Notes under the pieces: model-generated
What the model was told of the DNA's origin: nothing
The model's input: only the letters and a program-made list of their open reading frames with translations
Databases searched by the model: none
Assembly: GCA_019916065.1 (NCBI GenBank)
Contig: CM034234.1
Span: 1,374,963-1,438,962 of the forward strand
Source: Vitellaria paradoxa
Taxonomy: Eukaryota > Streptophyta > Magnoliopsida > Ericales > Sapotaceae
Reading direction: 5' to 3'
DNA length: 64,000 nt
Program-made: the position numbers and the translations under genes
Shown here: in pieces, positions 1 through 12,673 of the stretch
How the letters are laid out: each line of letters starts with the position of its first letter
Numbering within the stretch: the stretch's first letter is position 1

Positions 1-85
1 CCAGCAGAATCAAAAAACGGACCCACTAAATATTTCCACAATTTGGCATCTAATTGATTGGTTCCAAGAAGGATCAGATAGTTAC

Positions 86-3000
86 CATGTGCATATGTGT
101 TTCTTGCACCTTTAAATGGTCAAATAGTGCCATACAACGCATTGTTTCCAAAGCCTGTAAGCGGACAACCATTGAATCATCATTCAACACATCCACTAAT
201 AAATTTAAGGCTTCACCAGCAAAACTAGCGGAAAGTATGCTGAGTGTATGCAATGAGTGGCAGGCTGACCTCTGTACCTACAAATTAAACTAATAATCTC
301 AGATTAATCAAAAACGGATTCCAAATAACAGATTTGAGATGCAATCATAGGATAACAGCCTATCAAACCAATGTGTCCGCTTACATGGAATGCACACAAG
401 AATAATTAGATTGCCCTTCAATTTATATCGGTACACTAAACTTGGTGAATAGATACCACCACTGTAAAATTAATGATATAAGATTCAGTATCTCAAACTG
501 GACAACAAAATTATGAAACTCACCTCACAGAATTCATCTTCCAGGCCATGTACAAAAGCTCCAGCAGCAATTGATGCTGGTATTTCAAATGGTTTTGTGG
601 AGCACGGTGCAGGATAGTTCTTTTCTCTAATGACAGAAAGGACCTTTTTTGATAAGGTTTGCAACAGAATATGCTCGGACACCATACTTATCTCCCCAAG
701 GGCATCAAAAGCTTCAACTCTGACCTTCACACACATGTCTCTTACCATCGAACACAGCTTCAAACATGTATGCAAGACATATCAGGCTAACAAGTTTACA
801 AAAAGGTATAAGGTCTTAGTAATAAATAATACTACATTGCAGCAACATGAAAGAGAGACGATGTCCTACCATGCCCTTGATGAAGGAATGAAACATGTGA
901 TTTTCTTGAAGATTTCCAAGGAAAAACTTGGACAACTAAATTTGCAAAACCATCCAATATTTAGAAAATATGAATGGCAAGCAACCAAGAATTGCCACAC
1001 GATGTGTGTGTGCACATGCGTGTGCGTGTGAGAGAGAGAGAGAGAGAGGTATACGAGGAAGTAAAAATTAGATCCACACAACATTTGAGCCCACATGCTA
1101 AGAGTGGATTTCACCATACAGGGCATATCATAAAGTAACGTAGTAAAACAAGAATCATGTTGATGTAGGAGCATAGAATATAAGGGCAGATTTTATTTTA
1201 GTTTATTTGATATTTATTTGCTTGCTTTATTGCAGTCTATGTTTAGTTTGTTATTTTTTTAAAGAAGCCATGTGACTGGCAAGTGACTTTTAATGAGACT
1301 GAATGACTGTGATTTATTTCTTTTATTTTGGATAAGGGGCTGAGATTCTAGAGTTATCTAAGGAGCTTATAAGCAGATTTTTTTAGAGTGGTAGCCATCA
1401 GTTTTTATTCCTCATTAATAATCAAAGTTCAGATTTCAATTCTTTAACTCTTTGGAACCTAGAATTATTATTGATTGGTTTCACTTCAATTGTTTATACT
1501 ATTTCTATACTGCTACAACTATTTATTGCCGGAATCTATTTTTCTCACCACATCAATTGGTATCAAAGCCTAAGAACCCTAGATCTATATCATGGTTGGT
1601 CGAGGTAGAGGCCCTAAGGATAGAGGAAATTAGAACCAGCAGAAAGAGATAGACGAGAAAAGGCGTATGATTGAAGATTTGGCGCGAGCTATACAAGCTC
1701 TTCAGCGACAAGAACTAGTGGAGGCTCTTCAGCGACGAGAACTAGTGGAGGCCCGTATGGTGATACCGGAAGGCAACCGCAAACCCTTAGATATACTGGA
1801 AGGTAATCTTGAGAATGAGAGCATTGGCACAAATGAAGAAAATCCTATTCATGATGCTGGCGGTGTAGAATATGCGCAGCAAGGTAGATTGAAGGATCGC
1901 TTAGTGCGTGCACTTGACTTGAATAGTGAGGGAATCAAAATAGAAGTCGCTAATTTCTTTGGTAACATGCATGCAAAGAATTATTTAGATTAGGAAGCGA
2001 GTTTGGAGACATACCCTGAGTGGAAGACCATGGGTGAAGACAGGAAAGTGTTGTTTGTGAAGCTGAAACTAAAAGGTGCTGCACTTCAATGGTGGAAGCG
2101 AGTTGAAGAGCAACATGCTCGACAGGGCAAGCTAAAAATCAACACATGGAGAACATGAAAGTGAAGCTGCGAAAACAATTTTTGCTTGTAGATTATCCAA
2201 TGGAATTATACAAGAGGTTCCACACATTAAAGCAAAGGGGTATGACGGTAGAGTACACATCGGAGTTCAACAATCTCTCCACACGAGCTGGTTTAAATGA
2301 GAATAATGAGCAATTAACTTCTCGTTACCTCTCTGACTTGAACCAATTTATTAGAGATGAGATGGGAGTAGTTCGTCCTTTCATCTTGAGGATGCTAGAC
2401 AATATGCCTTGATGGCGGATAAACGGGTATTGCATTATAGGACTAGGAGACCTATATCGGGCAAGTTGATAGTGCTGTACAACATAATACAGTTGCTTTT
2501 CAGGGTGTTTGAGGTAAGAAAACAGCCAAAAATTTAACCAAGACACTGTCATAACTGGTCAAAGAGGTGGTGGGAACATTAAGGAGTCACACAGCAGCGA
2601 AAAGCAAAAGGAATTTGCTAGGTTTGAAGGAAAAAATGTCATCCATGCTAGGTATTCAAAAGCTGGCAGCAACTCTCAAGTTCAATGCTTTACTAGTGGA
2701 GAGAGAGGTCATACTTCTTATGCATGTCCCTAGAAGAGAGTAAACTTGATTGAGTTAACAGATGAAGAAGAGGAGTGATGAAGGGAAAGAAATTGATGTG
2801 TTACCCATGGAAGGAGAATCCTTGGTTGTGAGGAGAGTGATGACCGCACCAAAACTTAAAGAAAATGAGGATTGGTGGAGGCACAATATTTTTAAAATAC
2901 GTGTATTCTGTAATGGGAAGGTTTGCAATCTCATTCTTGATGGGGTAGCAGTGAAAATATAGTATCAAAGGAAGCAGTAGAGAAGTTGAAGTTAGTAACT

Positions 3001-6000
3001 AGGAGGCATCCTACTCCTTACAAAATTGCTTGGTTTTGAAAAAGAAATGAGGCGCCGTTCACTTTTCGTTGCTTGGTTAAATTTGCCATGGGTAATAATA
3101 TTAAAGAAGAGGCCTAGTGTGATATTGTTCCAATGGATGCATGTCATATTTTAGTGGGGAGACCTTGGTTGTATGATAAGACATGGTTCATTACAAAAAA
3201 GCCAACACTTACTCTTTTAGAAAGGGTAACAAAAATTTAATCTTACGGCCTCTCCAGGAAGAGTCCATGATCATCACTAAGGATAGCAAGGTTACAAGCT
3301 CTTTGAGTGCTCAAAAATTTGAAGAAGCGAGTAGAGAGCTTGGAGTTATATATGCGTTGGTTGGAAGAAGTATTTCAATGGATTCTTTGCTAGAATTTGA
3401 TGATTTTCCGCTTGAAATTCAACAGCTACTAAAGGATTTTAAAGAGCTGGTCAATGATGAATTACCAAATGGTTTACTTCCTATGAGAAGCATTCAACAC
3501 GCCACCGATCTCATATTTGGAGCACCTTTACCAAATCTACCGCCTATAGAATGCCTCCTACTCACCGAAAAAAAAATGCAAAAGCAAATTAAAGAGTTGA
3601 TTTCGAAGGGGTTTGGTGCAAGATAACAAAATCCCTTGCGCTGTGCCAGCCTTACTAACACCAAAAAAAGATGCTGCATGGTGAATGTGTGTGAATAGTC
3701 GTGCAATTAACAAAATTACAGTGAAGTATCAGTTTCCAATTCCTTGCTTGGAAGAGATGCGTGATATGCTTGTCGGGTCTAAAATATTTTCCAAAATTGA
3801 CTTAAGGAGTGAGTGTGGCTGTTAGCTTGGTTAGCAAAGCTTTCCTTGCGCCCGCTCACCACCGGGGTTCGACCTCGGCCCCCCACCTCCGCTTACCTAT
3901 CGAAAAAAAAAAAAAATTGACTTAAGGAGTGGTTATCACCAAATACGAATGCGGAGTGGTGATGAGTAGAAAACTACTTTTAAGACACCAGAAGGGTAAT
4001 ATGAGTGGTTAGTGATACCATTTGGACCCTCAAACGCGCCGAGCACGTTCATGCGTGTCATGACAGAGGTGCTCAAACCATTCTTGAGTTTATTTGTAGT
4101 TGTTTACTTTAATGTAGTCAAACTAGAGAAGAGCATTTGATGCATTTGCGTAAAGTTGTGGAAGTTCTTTGCAAGAAGAAACTCTCTGTCAATTTGAAAA
4201 AGTGCTCTTTCTTGTGCGACAAAGTTGTGTTTCTTAGCTTTATTGTTTCAGCTGAGGGGCTACAATCAGATCCAGATAAGGTTCGAGCTATTAGAGATTG
4301 GCCCATACCGCAATTTACGGGTGATGGTCGTAATTTCCATGGATTGGCTTCTTTCTACAGAAGGTTCATACAAAATTTCAGCTCTATAATGAGCCCAATC
4401 ATTGAATGTCTAAAGGGAACTATTTTTAAATGGTCAAAGGTAGCAAAAAGGCTTTTGAATTGATCAATCAGTTGCTAACTGAGGCTCCAGTGCTGGTTTT
4501 ACCAGATTTTGAGAAACTTTTCACTGTGGAGTGTGATGTTTTGCATAGAGGGATTGGTGCAGTTCTTGGTCAAGAAGAAAGGCCGGTTGAATTTTTTAGT
4601 AAGAAGTTGACAGATGTCAAGAGGCGTTATTCTACTTATGACTTGAAATTTTATGCATTGGTACAAGCAATCCATCATTGGGAGCATTACCTAACATATA
4701 GGGAGTTTATGGTATATTCAAATCACCAAGCATTGAAATACTTAAATTCTCAAAGCAACTTAAACCCATATCATGCAAAATGGAGTTCTTATTTGCAAGA
4801 GTTTACATTTTCCCTCCATTACAAAATTGGGGAGTCTAATAAGTAGCAGACGCATTGAGTAGACGATCTCTAATGATGATGGGTACAAAGTTATAGGCTT
4901 CAATGAGCTGAAAAATCAGTATGTTTTTTATCCATCTTTCAACTCTATCATTGCTGAATTGCAAGGGACAGCTGGGTGGAAAAAATTGCCATACAGATTG
5001 CAAGATGGGTATTTGTTCAAGGGTAATCAGCTATGCATCCCCAAAGGTTCCTTACGCGAGTAGATCATTCGGGAACTTCATGGCAATGGTCTAGAAGGCA
5101 TTTTGGTAGAGATAAAACAATGGCAATGGTGGTTGATCATTGCTATTGGCCTCGAATGTATAAGGACATGGAAAGGCTTGTCAGGAGGTGTCAAAAATGC
5201 CAGCTTGGTAAGGGCAGCACACAAAACACTGGTTTGTATACTCCATTACCAATTCTAGAAGCTCATTGGGTTCACATTAGCATGGATTTTGTGCTGGGAC
5301 TCCATAAGAGCTAAGAGATATGACTCGATATTTGTTGCAGTGGACAGATTCTCCAAAATGGTACATTTTATTCCATGTCTTAAAACTGCAGATGCCTCAC
5401 ATGTTGCTGAATTGTTCAGAGAAGTGGTCAGACTCAATGGGGTACCAACCTCTATTTTTTTCAATAGAGATGTCAAGTTCATAGGGCATTTTTGGAGGAC
5501 TTTATGGCAGAAACTGGGAACTAAACTAAAGTATTCTAGCACTTGTCATCCACAAACAGATGGTTAGACTAAAGTTATCAGCTGGAGTTTGGGTAACACG
5601 TTGAGATGTCTTGTTGGGAAGCATTTAAAATCATGGGATTCAATTATTCCTCAAGGATAATTTGCTTACAACAATTTCATGAACAGAACTATAAAGAAGA
5701 CACCATTTGAAGCAGCTTATGGACTTAAACCTCAAAATGTTCTTGATTTAGTTCCACTGCCTTAGAAAAACCGAGTGAGTGATGATGGTGAGGCTTTTGC
5801 TAAACATATTCGAAAGGTCCACGAAGAAGTTAAGGCAACAATCAAAGCTAGTAACGAGTCAGGTGCAACGGTAGCTAATAAACATTGAATGGTGCAAGAT
5901 TTTGTAAGTGACTTGGTGCTAGTACATTTGAAGCGAGAAAGGTTCCCTAAAGGAACTTATCACAAACTTAAGTCGAGAAAGTTTGGACCATGTAAAGTTG

Positions 6001-8481
6001 TCAAGAAAATCAGTTCTAATGCTTATATAATTGAGCTGCCACCTGAGTTGCAAATTAGTCTAATCTTCTATATTTCTGACTTACACCCATTTGAAGGGTT
6101 TGATGAAGAGGTAGATACAATTGCAAATCAAATTCAACAACTACCCACAATGCAAAAAGATGTTGTTGAAGATGTATTAGATCTCAAAGAAGTGGTGTCA
6201 CGAAGACGCAACCTTTATAAGCGATTTTTGGTGAAATGGTTGCGTAAACTAACTACTAAAAGAACATGAAATGCTGAAGAAGAGTTGCAAAAAGTTGACC
6301 CATATATACATGCAGAATTTATCAAAATTTTCTCGTTGGGAGACGAACTTTCCCTTACCCAGAGGGATTGATGCAAAGCATAGAAGATAAGGGCAGATTT
6401 TATTTTAGTTTATTTGATATTTATTTACTTGCTTTATTTCAGTCTATGTTTAGTTTGTTATTTTTTTAAAGAAACCATGTGACTAGCATACGACTTTTAA
6501 TGAGACTGGATGGCTGTGATTTATTTCTTTTATTTTGGATGAAGGGCTGAGATTCTAGGATTACTTAAAGAACTTATAAGTAGACTTTTTGAGAGTGGCA
6601 GCCATCAATTTTTATTCCCTATTGATAATCAAAGTTCAAATTCCAGTTCTTGGACTCTTTGGAGCCTAGAATTATTATTTGTTGGTTCCACTTCAATTGT
6701 CTATGTTATTTCTATACCACTGCAACTGTTTATTGCTGGAATCTATTTTTTCTCACCACATCACATGTATAGTCCTTCCTATCACCCTGCCATGATACAA
6801 AATGTGTCCAATTTTAGGATAACCATAGCATGCATATAACAGATTATATCCCATGTTAATGTCCTCTACCAAATAATATATGTACCAATAGGTTACAAAT
6901 AGATATAACCGTGAGAGACCCAGAATTTATCCGTAAAAACACCATCAATATTCCCATGAAAAATATCTTCACAAATTGACTTCACACAACCAAATTCGAC
7001 AAATATTCTCAGACATCAAGTGTTTATATAGCATGGTACTTTAAATAATACCTGAACAAATAATGCATCTGACAAATCTCTCTTATTATTGTCATGGTTC
7101 GATTCCACAAGCAATTTTCCCCACTGACTAACCTGCACGAAAATGCAAATAAAGCCCATTAGCAATTTTTTTTTTTTTTTTAACATGGATTACATTAAAT
7201 AACGTTAAAGCCACAATTTTAAATTTAGGTTTCCACGACAATAAAAGCTGAACAGGAAGGAAGTTACAAGCTGATCATATAGAAGTAATATAAATGCATA
7301 AATGCAAACATCTTTACCACACACATAGAATCTAACAGTAAACAAAATGTTGCTTAGACCTCTAATATTTATATCTTAAATGACTAGCTAATTATGGCAC
7401 AAGTCAAAAGCAATTTTTAAGCTAAAATACATACTCATGAACTAAGATTTTGAATAAAATCTTTCCAGTTGTTGCAAAAAGAACGCAGAACTTACCAAAA
7501 GGTGCTTGGTGTTCTGGAACACCATAAATGGATTGAACATTAATACTTCACTAGGAACCCCAATTCTTGTGAATCTAACAAAATTCAGTTGTGAACGAGA
7601 CTTTAGCATGGCTGGGGCAAAACACAGATTACATTCTCCCTATATTTGCTTGTAATTACTAGCTTTGTTATCTCCTCAAAGTTTAAATCTTTCGGTTTCA
7701 ACGCAATGGGAATTGACGAGCAAAATTGGAAATGAATATTGAAATGAAATTACACTAGAAAAGAGAGCACAAAGTATAAACCAATTGATTGGTGTGATAC
7801 CGAGCGAACTGCTGCAGCTCTTACAGAGTCCTCCATATCAGTTAGAAGCTCAAAGGCGCGGCAATAGCAACTCTCCATCAAAGAACGGTCCTCAACGACA
7901 GCGGACTTGCACAAACCAACCAGTCCATCCAAAGCAACTCTCCTCACATATGGATACGGATCCTTCGTGAACCCTAGGAACACCGTCAGCAACAAATGCG
8001 GCCGAACACGAAACCTCTCTGCATTCAATAACAGCCAATGCCGAACAGACACACTCGGCCGGAAGCAGAGGTTGAGAAATAGACCCTCGCCAAGCTCAGT
8101 GAGGACAGAAATCAGAGTTTGGTCGGACTCGGCGATTGAGGCGAGGACGGAGAGAGCGGCGGTGAGGGTACGAGTTGAACTGTGGTTGCAGAGGAGAGAG
8201 AAGGAGCGGACAGCGTGGAAGATGGGATGGGAGAGGTGGGGGCGGTGGGTGGCGAGGTCGGAGAGGATAGAAAGAGTGTGGTGGAGGGAGAGAGGGTCCC
8301 GTTCTGATTGGAGAGAGCGCGACAGGGTTTCGAAGAGTGAAGAGATGGTCGCTTCGGAGGTCGAAGGGTTGATGATGAGAGAACGAGCCACAGATAGGGC
8401 TTGCAAAGAATCGGCGGCGTTAGAGGCGGTTGTGGCTTGGTTGAGAATTTTCTCGCACGCGGCGCGGAGCTGTTGCTCCAT
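86..8481 (-). CDS. SIEL: SIEL / Integrator subunit 4-like ARM-repeat protein (5' part, gene continues off the left edge)
   Basis: Four exons can be placed on the minus strand: 8481-7801 (starts [13 protein letters not shown], 227 codons), 7132-7052 (27 codons, VSQWGKLL...LSDALFVQ), 757-524 (78 codons, LCSMVRDM...GLEDEFCE) and 277-86 (64 codons, VQRSACHSL...ETHMHM). All junctions are phase 0 with GT donors and AG acceptors, and the joined frame is open. The 1-85 stretch reads as intron, so the rest of the gene lies outside. The product is all-helical with leucine-rich ARM/HEAT-like repeats and resembles Arabidopsis SIEL (SHORT-ROOT INTERACTING EMBRYONIC LETHAL), an endosome-associated protein that promotes SHR movement and belongs to the Integrator subunit 4 family. 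The second intron (7051-758, 6.3 kb) contains a gypsy retrotransposon in antisense orientation. Family assignment is from recalled similarity; exon borders are read by eye. Confidence 0.88.
1161..1555 (+). repeat. 5' LTR of the gypsy element
   Basis: Begins TGATGTAGGAGC and ends CACCACATCA, directly before the primer binding site. By-eye alignment to the 3' LTR shows roughly 45 differences over 395 positions (about 11 percent), mostly transitions, suggesting an insertion several million years old followed by methylation-driven decay. Confidence 0.93.
1558..1570 (+). other. Primer binding site (initiator Met-tRNA type)
   Basis: TGGTATCAAAGCC lies two bases after the 5' LTR end. It differs at one position from the canonical complement of the plant initiator Met-tRNA 3' end (G to A, the same decay direction as the rest of the element). 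Confidence 0.85.
1592..2760 (+). pseudogene. gag pseudogene of the gypsy element
   Basis: A start at 1592 reads [13 protein letters not shown] and meets a stop at codon 14. Further in-frame pieces (1667-1993, about 2000-2150, 2146-2412) show a typical gag capsid region with a tryptophan pair (QWWKRVEE) and a helical segment. A decayed zinc knuckle near 2680-2735 keeps the Cys-x-Gly-x-x-Gly-His-x4-Cys tail but has lost its second cysteine. Several stops fit C-to-T or G-to-A changes. Confidence 0.8.
2880..6270 (+). pseudogene. pol pseudogene (protease, RT, RNase H, integrase) of the gypsy element
   Basis: Fragments in order: a protease remnant around 2905-3010 with a damaged LILD(S)G motif; RT from about 3480, with KIDLRS at about 3795-3815 interrupted by a SINE and the catalytic YFDD box changed to YFNV near 4101-4118; RNase H with [20 protein letters not shown] and a damaged DALSR end (4430-4865); integrase with the zinc-binding CQKCQ segment near 5190 and the DRFSKMVHF core (5339 onward); and a C-terminal segment at 5889-6269. 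Stops and frameshifts separate the pieces. The changed RT catalytic residue alone would make it inactive. Confidence 0.85.
3811..3912 (+). mobile_element. tRNA-derived SINE inserted in the gypsy RT region
   Basis: About 102 bp, starting GAGTGTGGCTGTTAGC and ending CTTACCTATCG followed by an A-tract. It is flanked by an 18-bp target duplication AAAATTGACTTAAGGAGT (3793-3810 and 3913-3930), perfect by eye. It has a pol III B box GGTTCGACC (3866-3874) and an A-box-like TAGCTTGGTTAGC upstream (from about 3823). Short size, internal promoter, A tail and long TSD are the hallmarks of a SINE. Confidence 0.9.
6369..6763 (+). repeat. 3' LTR of the gypsy element
   Basis: Begins TGATGCAAAGC after the purine tract and ends CACCACATCA; followed by the target duplication copy CATGT. 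Co-linear with 1161-1555. Confidence 0.93.
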
Positions 8482-11400
8482 CGCCGCTGCTCAGTTCTCT
8501 GTAACGAGACCGCCGTCAACGTCGACCCGAGAGTGCATACCAGGAGGAGATGCGGACGCATTCGGCAGTAAGAATTACTGTAAACTTTGTGGTTAAAAAG
8601 ATTTGATTTTAAACTAAAGGTAATTTCTTAGAATTTACTGTACGTTTTATTAACCCTGTCTCTTCGCCTGTTTTGATTTTTCGAATGGCCAAAAATAAGA
8701 AAACAAAAAAATATATATTCTTTTGAAATATAATTAAAATTACTTTTAGAAAAATATTTTATATTAAAATAAACAAACGGCACCTTTAATTTTTGAAATT
8801 TCCTCTTTAAATAAAAATGAAGCACAACGAAATAAAAAAAAAATCTTAAAACTGTAAACATTGGGTTTGGCTATATTTTGAAAAAAATAACTATATTTTC
8901 TTAAAGTTAATGTGATCAAAAATTAGGTCTACTAATTTTTTTTTTTGGTTAAGTTAAAGATTAAATATCAAAGAATTTAATGCTAAATTTTTAGAGCTAA
9001 AATATTAAGTATCGAATTTTAAATTTAAAAATTTTAAATAAACTTGTTAGTTAAGAAAAAAAATGTAAATAAAAATTCCATATTAAATCTCACTAACTCA
9101 TAATTAAGAAGGAATTTATGCATCACGCAAGATGCGTTTCGTTATTTAAAAAAAAAAAAAAACTTTTAGTAGTTTGTTTTGTTTTATATGATTTTTTAAC
9201 TAAAATTTAATTCTTTTTAGAAATTATAATTTTTAAGTATATTAATCACATTCGTAAAAAAAATTAAAAAAATTCATATCTGTTTGGGTAAACGTTAAAA
9301 AAATAAAAAAAATCACATTTTTTTCATTACTTTTTTATCCAATTTTTTTTAATACAATTAACACACCTAAAAATAATAATATGTAAAAAAAAAATAAATT
9401 TTGATAAAAAAATCACATAAAAAAACTAAAAAACTTTTTTTCTGTTTTTAACCAAGCACGACCAAAGTCCCCTCTTTCCCATTTGTTTTGCCATGGAAAA
9501 ATAGTGTGGGCAGACAAGAATGACCTTGCATATGAAGTTTTGGCGAACTTTAATAATGAGACGAAGGGGGGACCTCATTTTGTGCGATTGCAACTTCAGA
9601 TAATGACTAAAGAAGGAGGAAGTGCCCAATTTCAAGTTGGCGTGGCACTGTCCCCCACCATGGATAAAAAAACAGCATGATTGAAAAAGAAACACTCAAC
9701 TGATTGGATCGATTGTTTATTCAACCCATCCAGCCGGTTTGATCGATTTGTTTCACACTATCAATGGCATTAGCGTGTTTGCGTTTGTGAATGTATATAT
9801 GCATATGCACCCAATATACATATATGCACGTATATATTGTAAGTACTCCAATGAAAATGTTTTGCACCAAAATGGAGTTACTTTCGTAATCATTTGTTCT
9901 AATTCTTTTTATTTTTTTTTTTATTGCTTTTGTAATTCTTTTCGACTGTACATTATTTTTTTTATTTATGTCTAAAAATTATCAAATAAAAAAATTTAAA
10001 TTTTGATAGAAGATCGTACAAGATGAAAAAAAAATTAAAACAATATATTAAATTATTTTTGTTCCAAACAGTAAAATTTTGAAGGTTAAGGTGGAGTTTT
10101 GAAAAGTTAAAAAATTAGCCCTATTAACTAATTATTAAAAAGTTAACTTTTTTTTAAATAAATTTTTAGTAATTAAATGTTTAACTTTTTACTCTTCATG
10201 GTTTAAAAAATTAAAATATAATAGATGGAAGGGGTGTTTCGTACACGTGATATGCATCCAGAATAGAGACACTTGGCAACCATCCAGGCTGCCACAATTT
10301 TTTTGGTAAGTGTATAAGTACTACACTGCGTCACTTCTTACGAGCCTAACAACCTAACTACTCCATTACCTGTTATTTTCACATTGTGGTCTATATTGTC
10401 CTATATAGCAAACATACATGTGCTTAAAAAACTATAAATAGAAGAATGATTAACCAGAAAAGTAAGCACAACTTTACCTTACCATAACCCTATCAATTTT
10501 ATTCTTTACCTCATTTTTATCATCCATGAGTGTTAACTTGACCGTCAAAGCGATATTCGGCCGAATGCTATCCAACCGGTAGTGTGTTGCAAGACTCAAG
10601 TAAAGAGTTAAAGAACTGAATAAACATCTTCACTACTAAGTGATTCAATCATGTCAACAGATTTTTTTTATCTAATTAGACATGTTATCGAATAAATATT
10701 GAATTTTTGATACTCCAATAAATAAATTTAATTATTTAAAATAATGAAATAATAATTTGTTAGTTAACGGTTATTAAACAAATACTAAAAAGGTGGTGTT
10801 TGATTGGTAAAAATTTAATTATTGGATACAATAAAGTAAACATCTCCCAAATATTGCGTTCACACTCGACACGCCAATAAAAGCCAGCAGATTGCCGACA
10901 TACATAATTAAGCGATCAACTAGTCTAATCACTCACCATTAGTACTTGTCGATGGAAGATGATCGCGGTGGGTCCTTTTCGGACATAAATCGGAGCCTAA
11001 AATGTTTGGCACTTTGGGTGGGCTGAATTTTTATTCCGCAGAAATTCGCTTGAGGTTGACCTCGGATTGCGACTCTCACACGTGATTCCCTACTGTGTTT
11101 GGCCCAGAAGATTGTGACCTCACCAATCCACAATCAAACCAAGGCTGAAAAGATAAGGTTGAACTTTGGGGGACTGATGACCATTTCAGTCGTAGGTTTT
11201 TTTTTTTTTTAAAGTAAAAAAATATGAGATTCGACCCGTAAGGAGGGGTTGGATCCTAAATTGATTTGGCTTTAACTTGAATTAATTTTGACCCTATATT
11301 GATCCTGGTTTGTCCTTCCATCTCAAGATCATTCTTCCATACAAATTTTATTTTATTTTTATTATTTGTTTAATTATTTATTTATGCTCTACTAAAATAA

Positions 11401-12340
11401 ATAATAGGTATGAGTTTTATTTTTTATGATGTTAACAGTGAACACTCATTCAATTCCCTAATTTGTGATTGAAAATCTCAATGTTTATAAATTTACAATA
11501 ATTATTAATATAATTTATTTAGTTTAAACACCAATTAGTTAATTATTTTACTTAAAGTTTAAGTTATAATTAATTTATTTTAAAAATTATAAAAAATATT
11601 TCAAAAAAATACAATGGGTTAGCATTAGATTGGATATGCCCAATGCTAACCTGACCTGAATTTTACATGGTAGGAGCAAACCAGGCTAGGTCAACTTAGA
11701 GTCAAGATCCACTCATTTTACAAGCCTGCATGGGACTAAATAAAAGCTGCAATATCAATAGCCACATGCTGGACGAAGGAAAATAGTACAAAAAATTTTT
11801 ATACATGTCTTTCGAATGGGTACGTAATCAGAAATTTCGACAAGAGCAGCCAAACTAACAGTTGCTGATACTTTGAGAGGAAAGAGGGCCAATTTTTTAT
11901 GAACCACAAATTTTTTGACTAAGAATATAGAACATTCTAATGAAGATTTTTAGATCATAAGAGGCGTGATCTTTCGTAATTTATACATAAGTCTGTTATC
12001 GGTTTAAATTAGTTAATTAGTGAATTCGGGTGCCCCACCTTTGCCACCAATGCCTATACATTATTAGTTTACATGGTTGACCTGTAAAAGCAGTTTAAAG
12101 GATGTTTGGAGTGAAAATATTTTATTAAAAAATATAATAAAAATATAAAAATTTGATATAAAAGTAATATATGTTGAAATTTTATTAAAAAAAATATAAA
12201 AATTAGGTAAAAATTGATCAACCAAATACCTCGTAATGATCATCATTGGTTGAAGAAAAACCTGTTCATGTCATTTAAAAAAAATATAAAAAAAAAAAGA
12301 AATGTGTACTGTGTGTGTACATATCAAATGCGGTGCCATT
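8482..12340. other. Intergenic spacer between SIEL and MDL3
   Basis: Mostly AT-rich with long A and T runs. A less AT-rich island at about 9470-9690 holds short ORFs on both strands (for example 9483-9680 plus, 65 codons) that I do not recognise and would not call genes. Another island at about 10840-11190 carries an unrecognised 64-codon minus ORF. A TATA-like and CT-rich segment near the right end belongs to the next gene. Confidence 0.6.
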
Positions 12341-12359
12341 CAGCCTTACTTTTTGCCAT

Positions 12360-12362
<3 letters not shown>

Positions 12363-12401
<39 letters not shown>

Positions 12402-12420
12402 TCCCCTCAACTCTATAAGT
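12363..12420 (+). promoter_or_regulatory. CT-repeat and TATA-like box upstream of MDL3
   Basis: A long (CT)n tract from 12365 is followed by CTCTATAAGTAG at 12411-12422. A TATAAG core about 255 bp upstream of the ATG with pyrimidine-rich surroundings is a common plant core-promoter arrangement. The start site is inferred, not seen. Confidence 0.4.
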
Positions 12421-12673
12421 AGCTTGGTTCCTTCCCCCATGTTTCAACTGAAAAATGCTTGCAAAAATATCCAACCACGGAGGACGAAATTTGATAAATG
12501 CAACCTTGAGAACAGGTACCCGGTAATTAAGTCAAATATATATAAATTAGGTTGTGTAGCTTTACCATAGAACAGGGAATCTATAGATCATCAAGTTGCT
12601 GCTACTGCTGAGTCTGAGAAGTGAGAATACAGGGGGGGGAAGGAAAGAGAGAAATTAACACTAGAGCTAGAAG

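Larger units (their letters stand above)
1161..6763 (+). mobile_element. Complete but decayed Ty3/gypsy LTR retrotransposon inside a SIEL intron
   Basis: A 5.6-kb element is bounded by two LTRs of about 395 bp that start TGATG and end CACATCA, and it is flanked by a perfect 5-bp target duplication CATGT (1156-1160 and 6764-6768). A primer binding site TGGTATCAAAGCC (1558-1570) matches initiator-Met tRNA with one change, and a purine tract AGAGGGA precedes the 3' LTR. Internal order is gag, protease, RT, RNase H, integrase, which is the Ty3/gypsy order. Coding is broken by many stops and frameshifts, so it is not autonomous. It lies antisense to its host gene and is itself interrupted by a SINE at 3811-3912. 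Confidence 0.95.

Noticed and set aside
3811..3912. Possible tRNA gene
   Set aside because: A and B boxes exist but no acceptor stem or cloverleaf; A tail and target duplications show it is a SINE.
7907..8596. 229-codon plus-strand ORF
   Set aside because: It is the antisense shadow of SIEL exon 1, whose codon phase and splice sites are consistent; the plus product is a low-complexity Arg-rich string.
9426..9695. Overlapping short ORFs on both strands
   Set aside because: No domain, no splice context, and neither strand looks like conserved protein.
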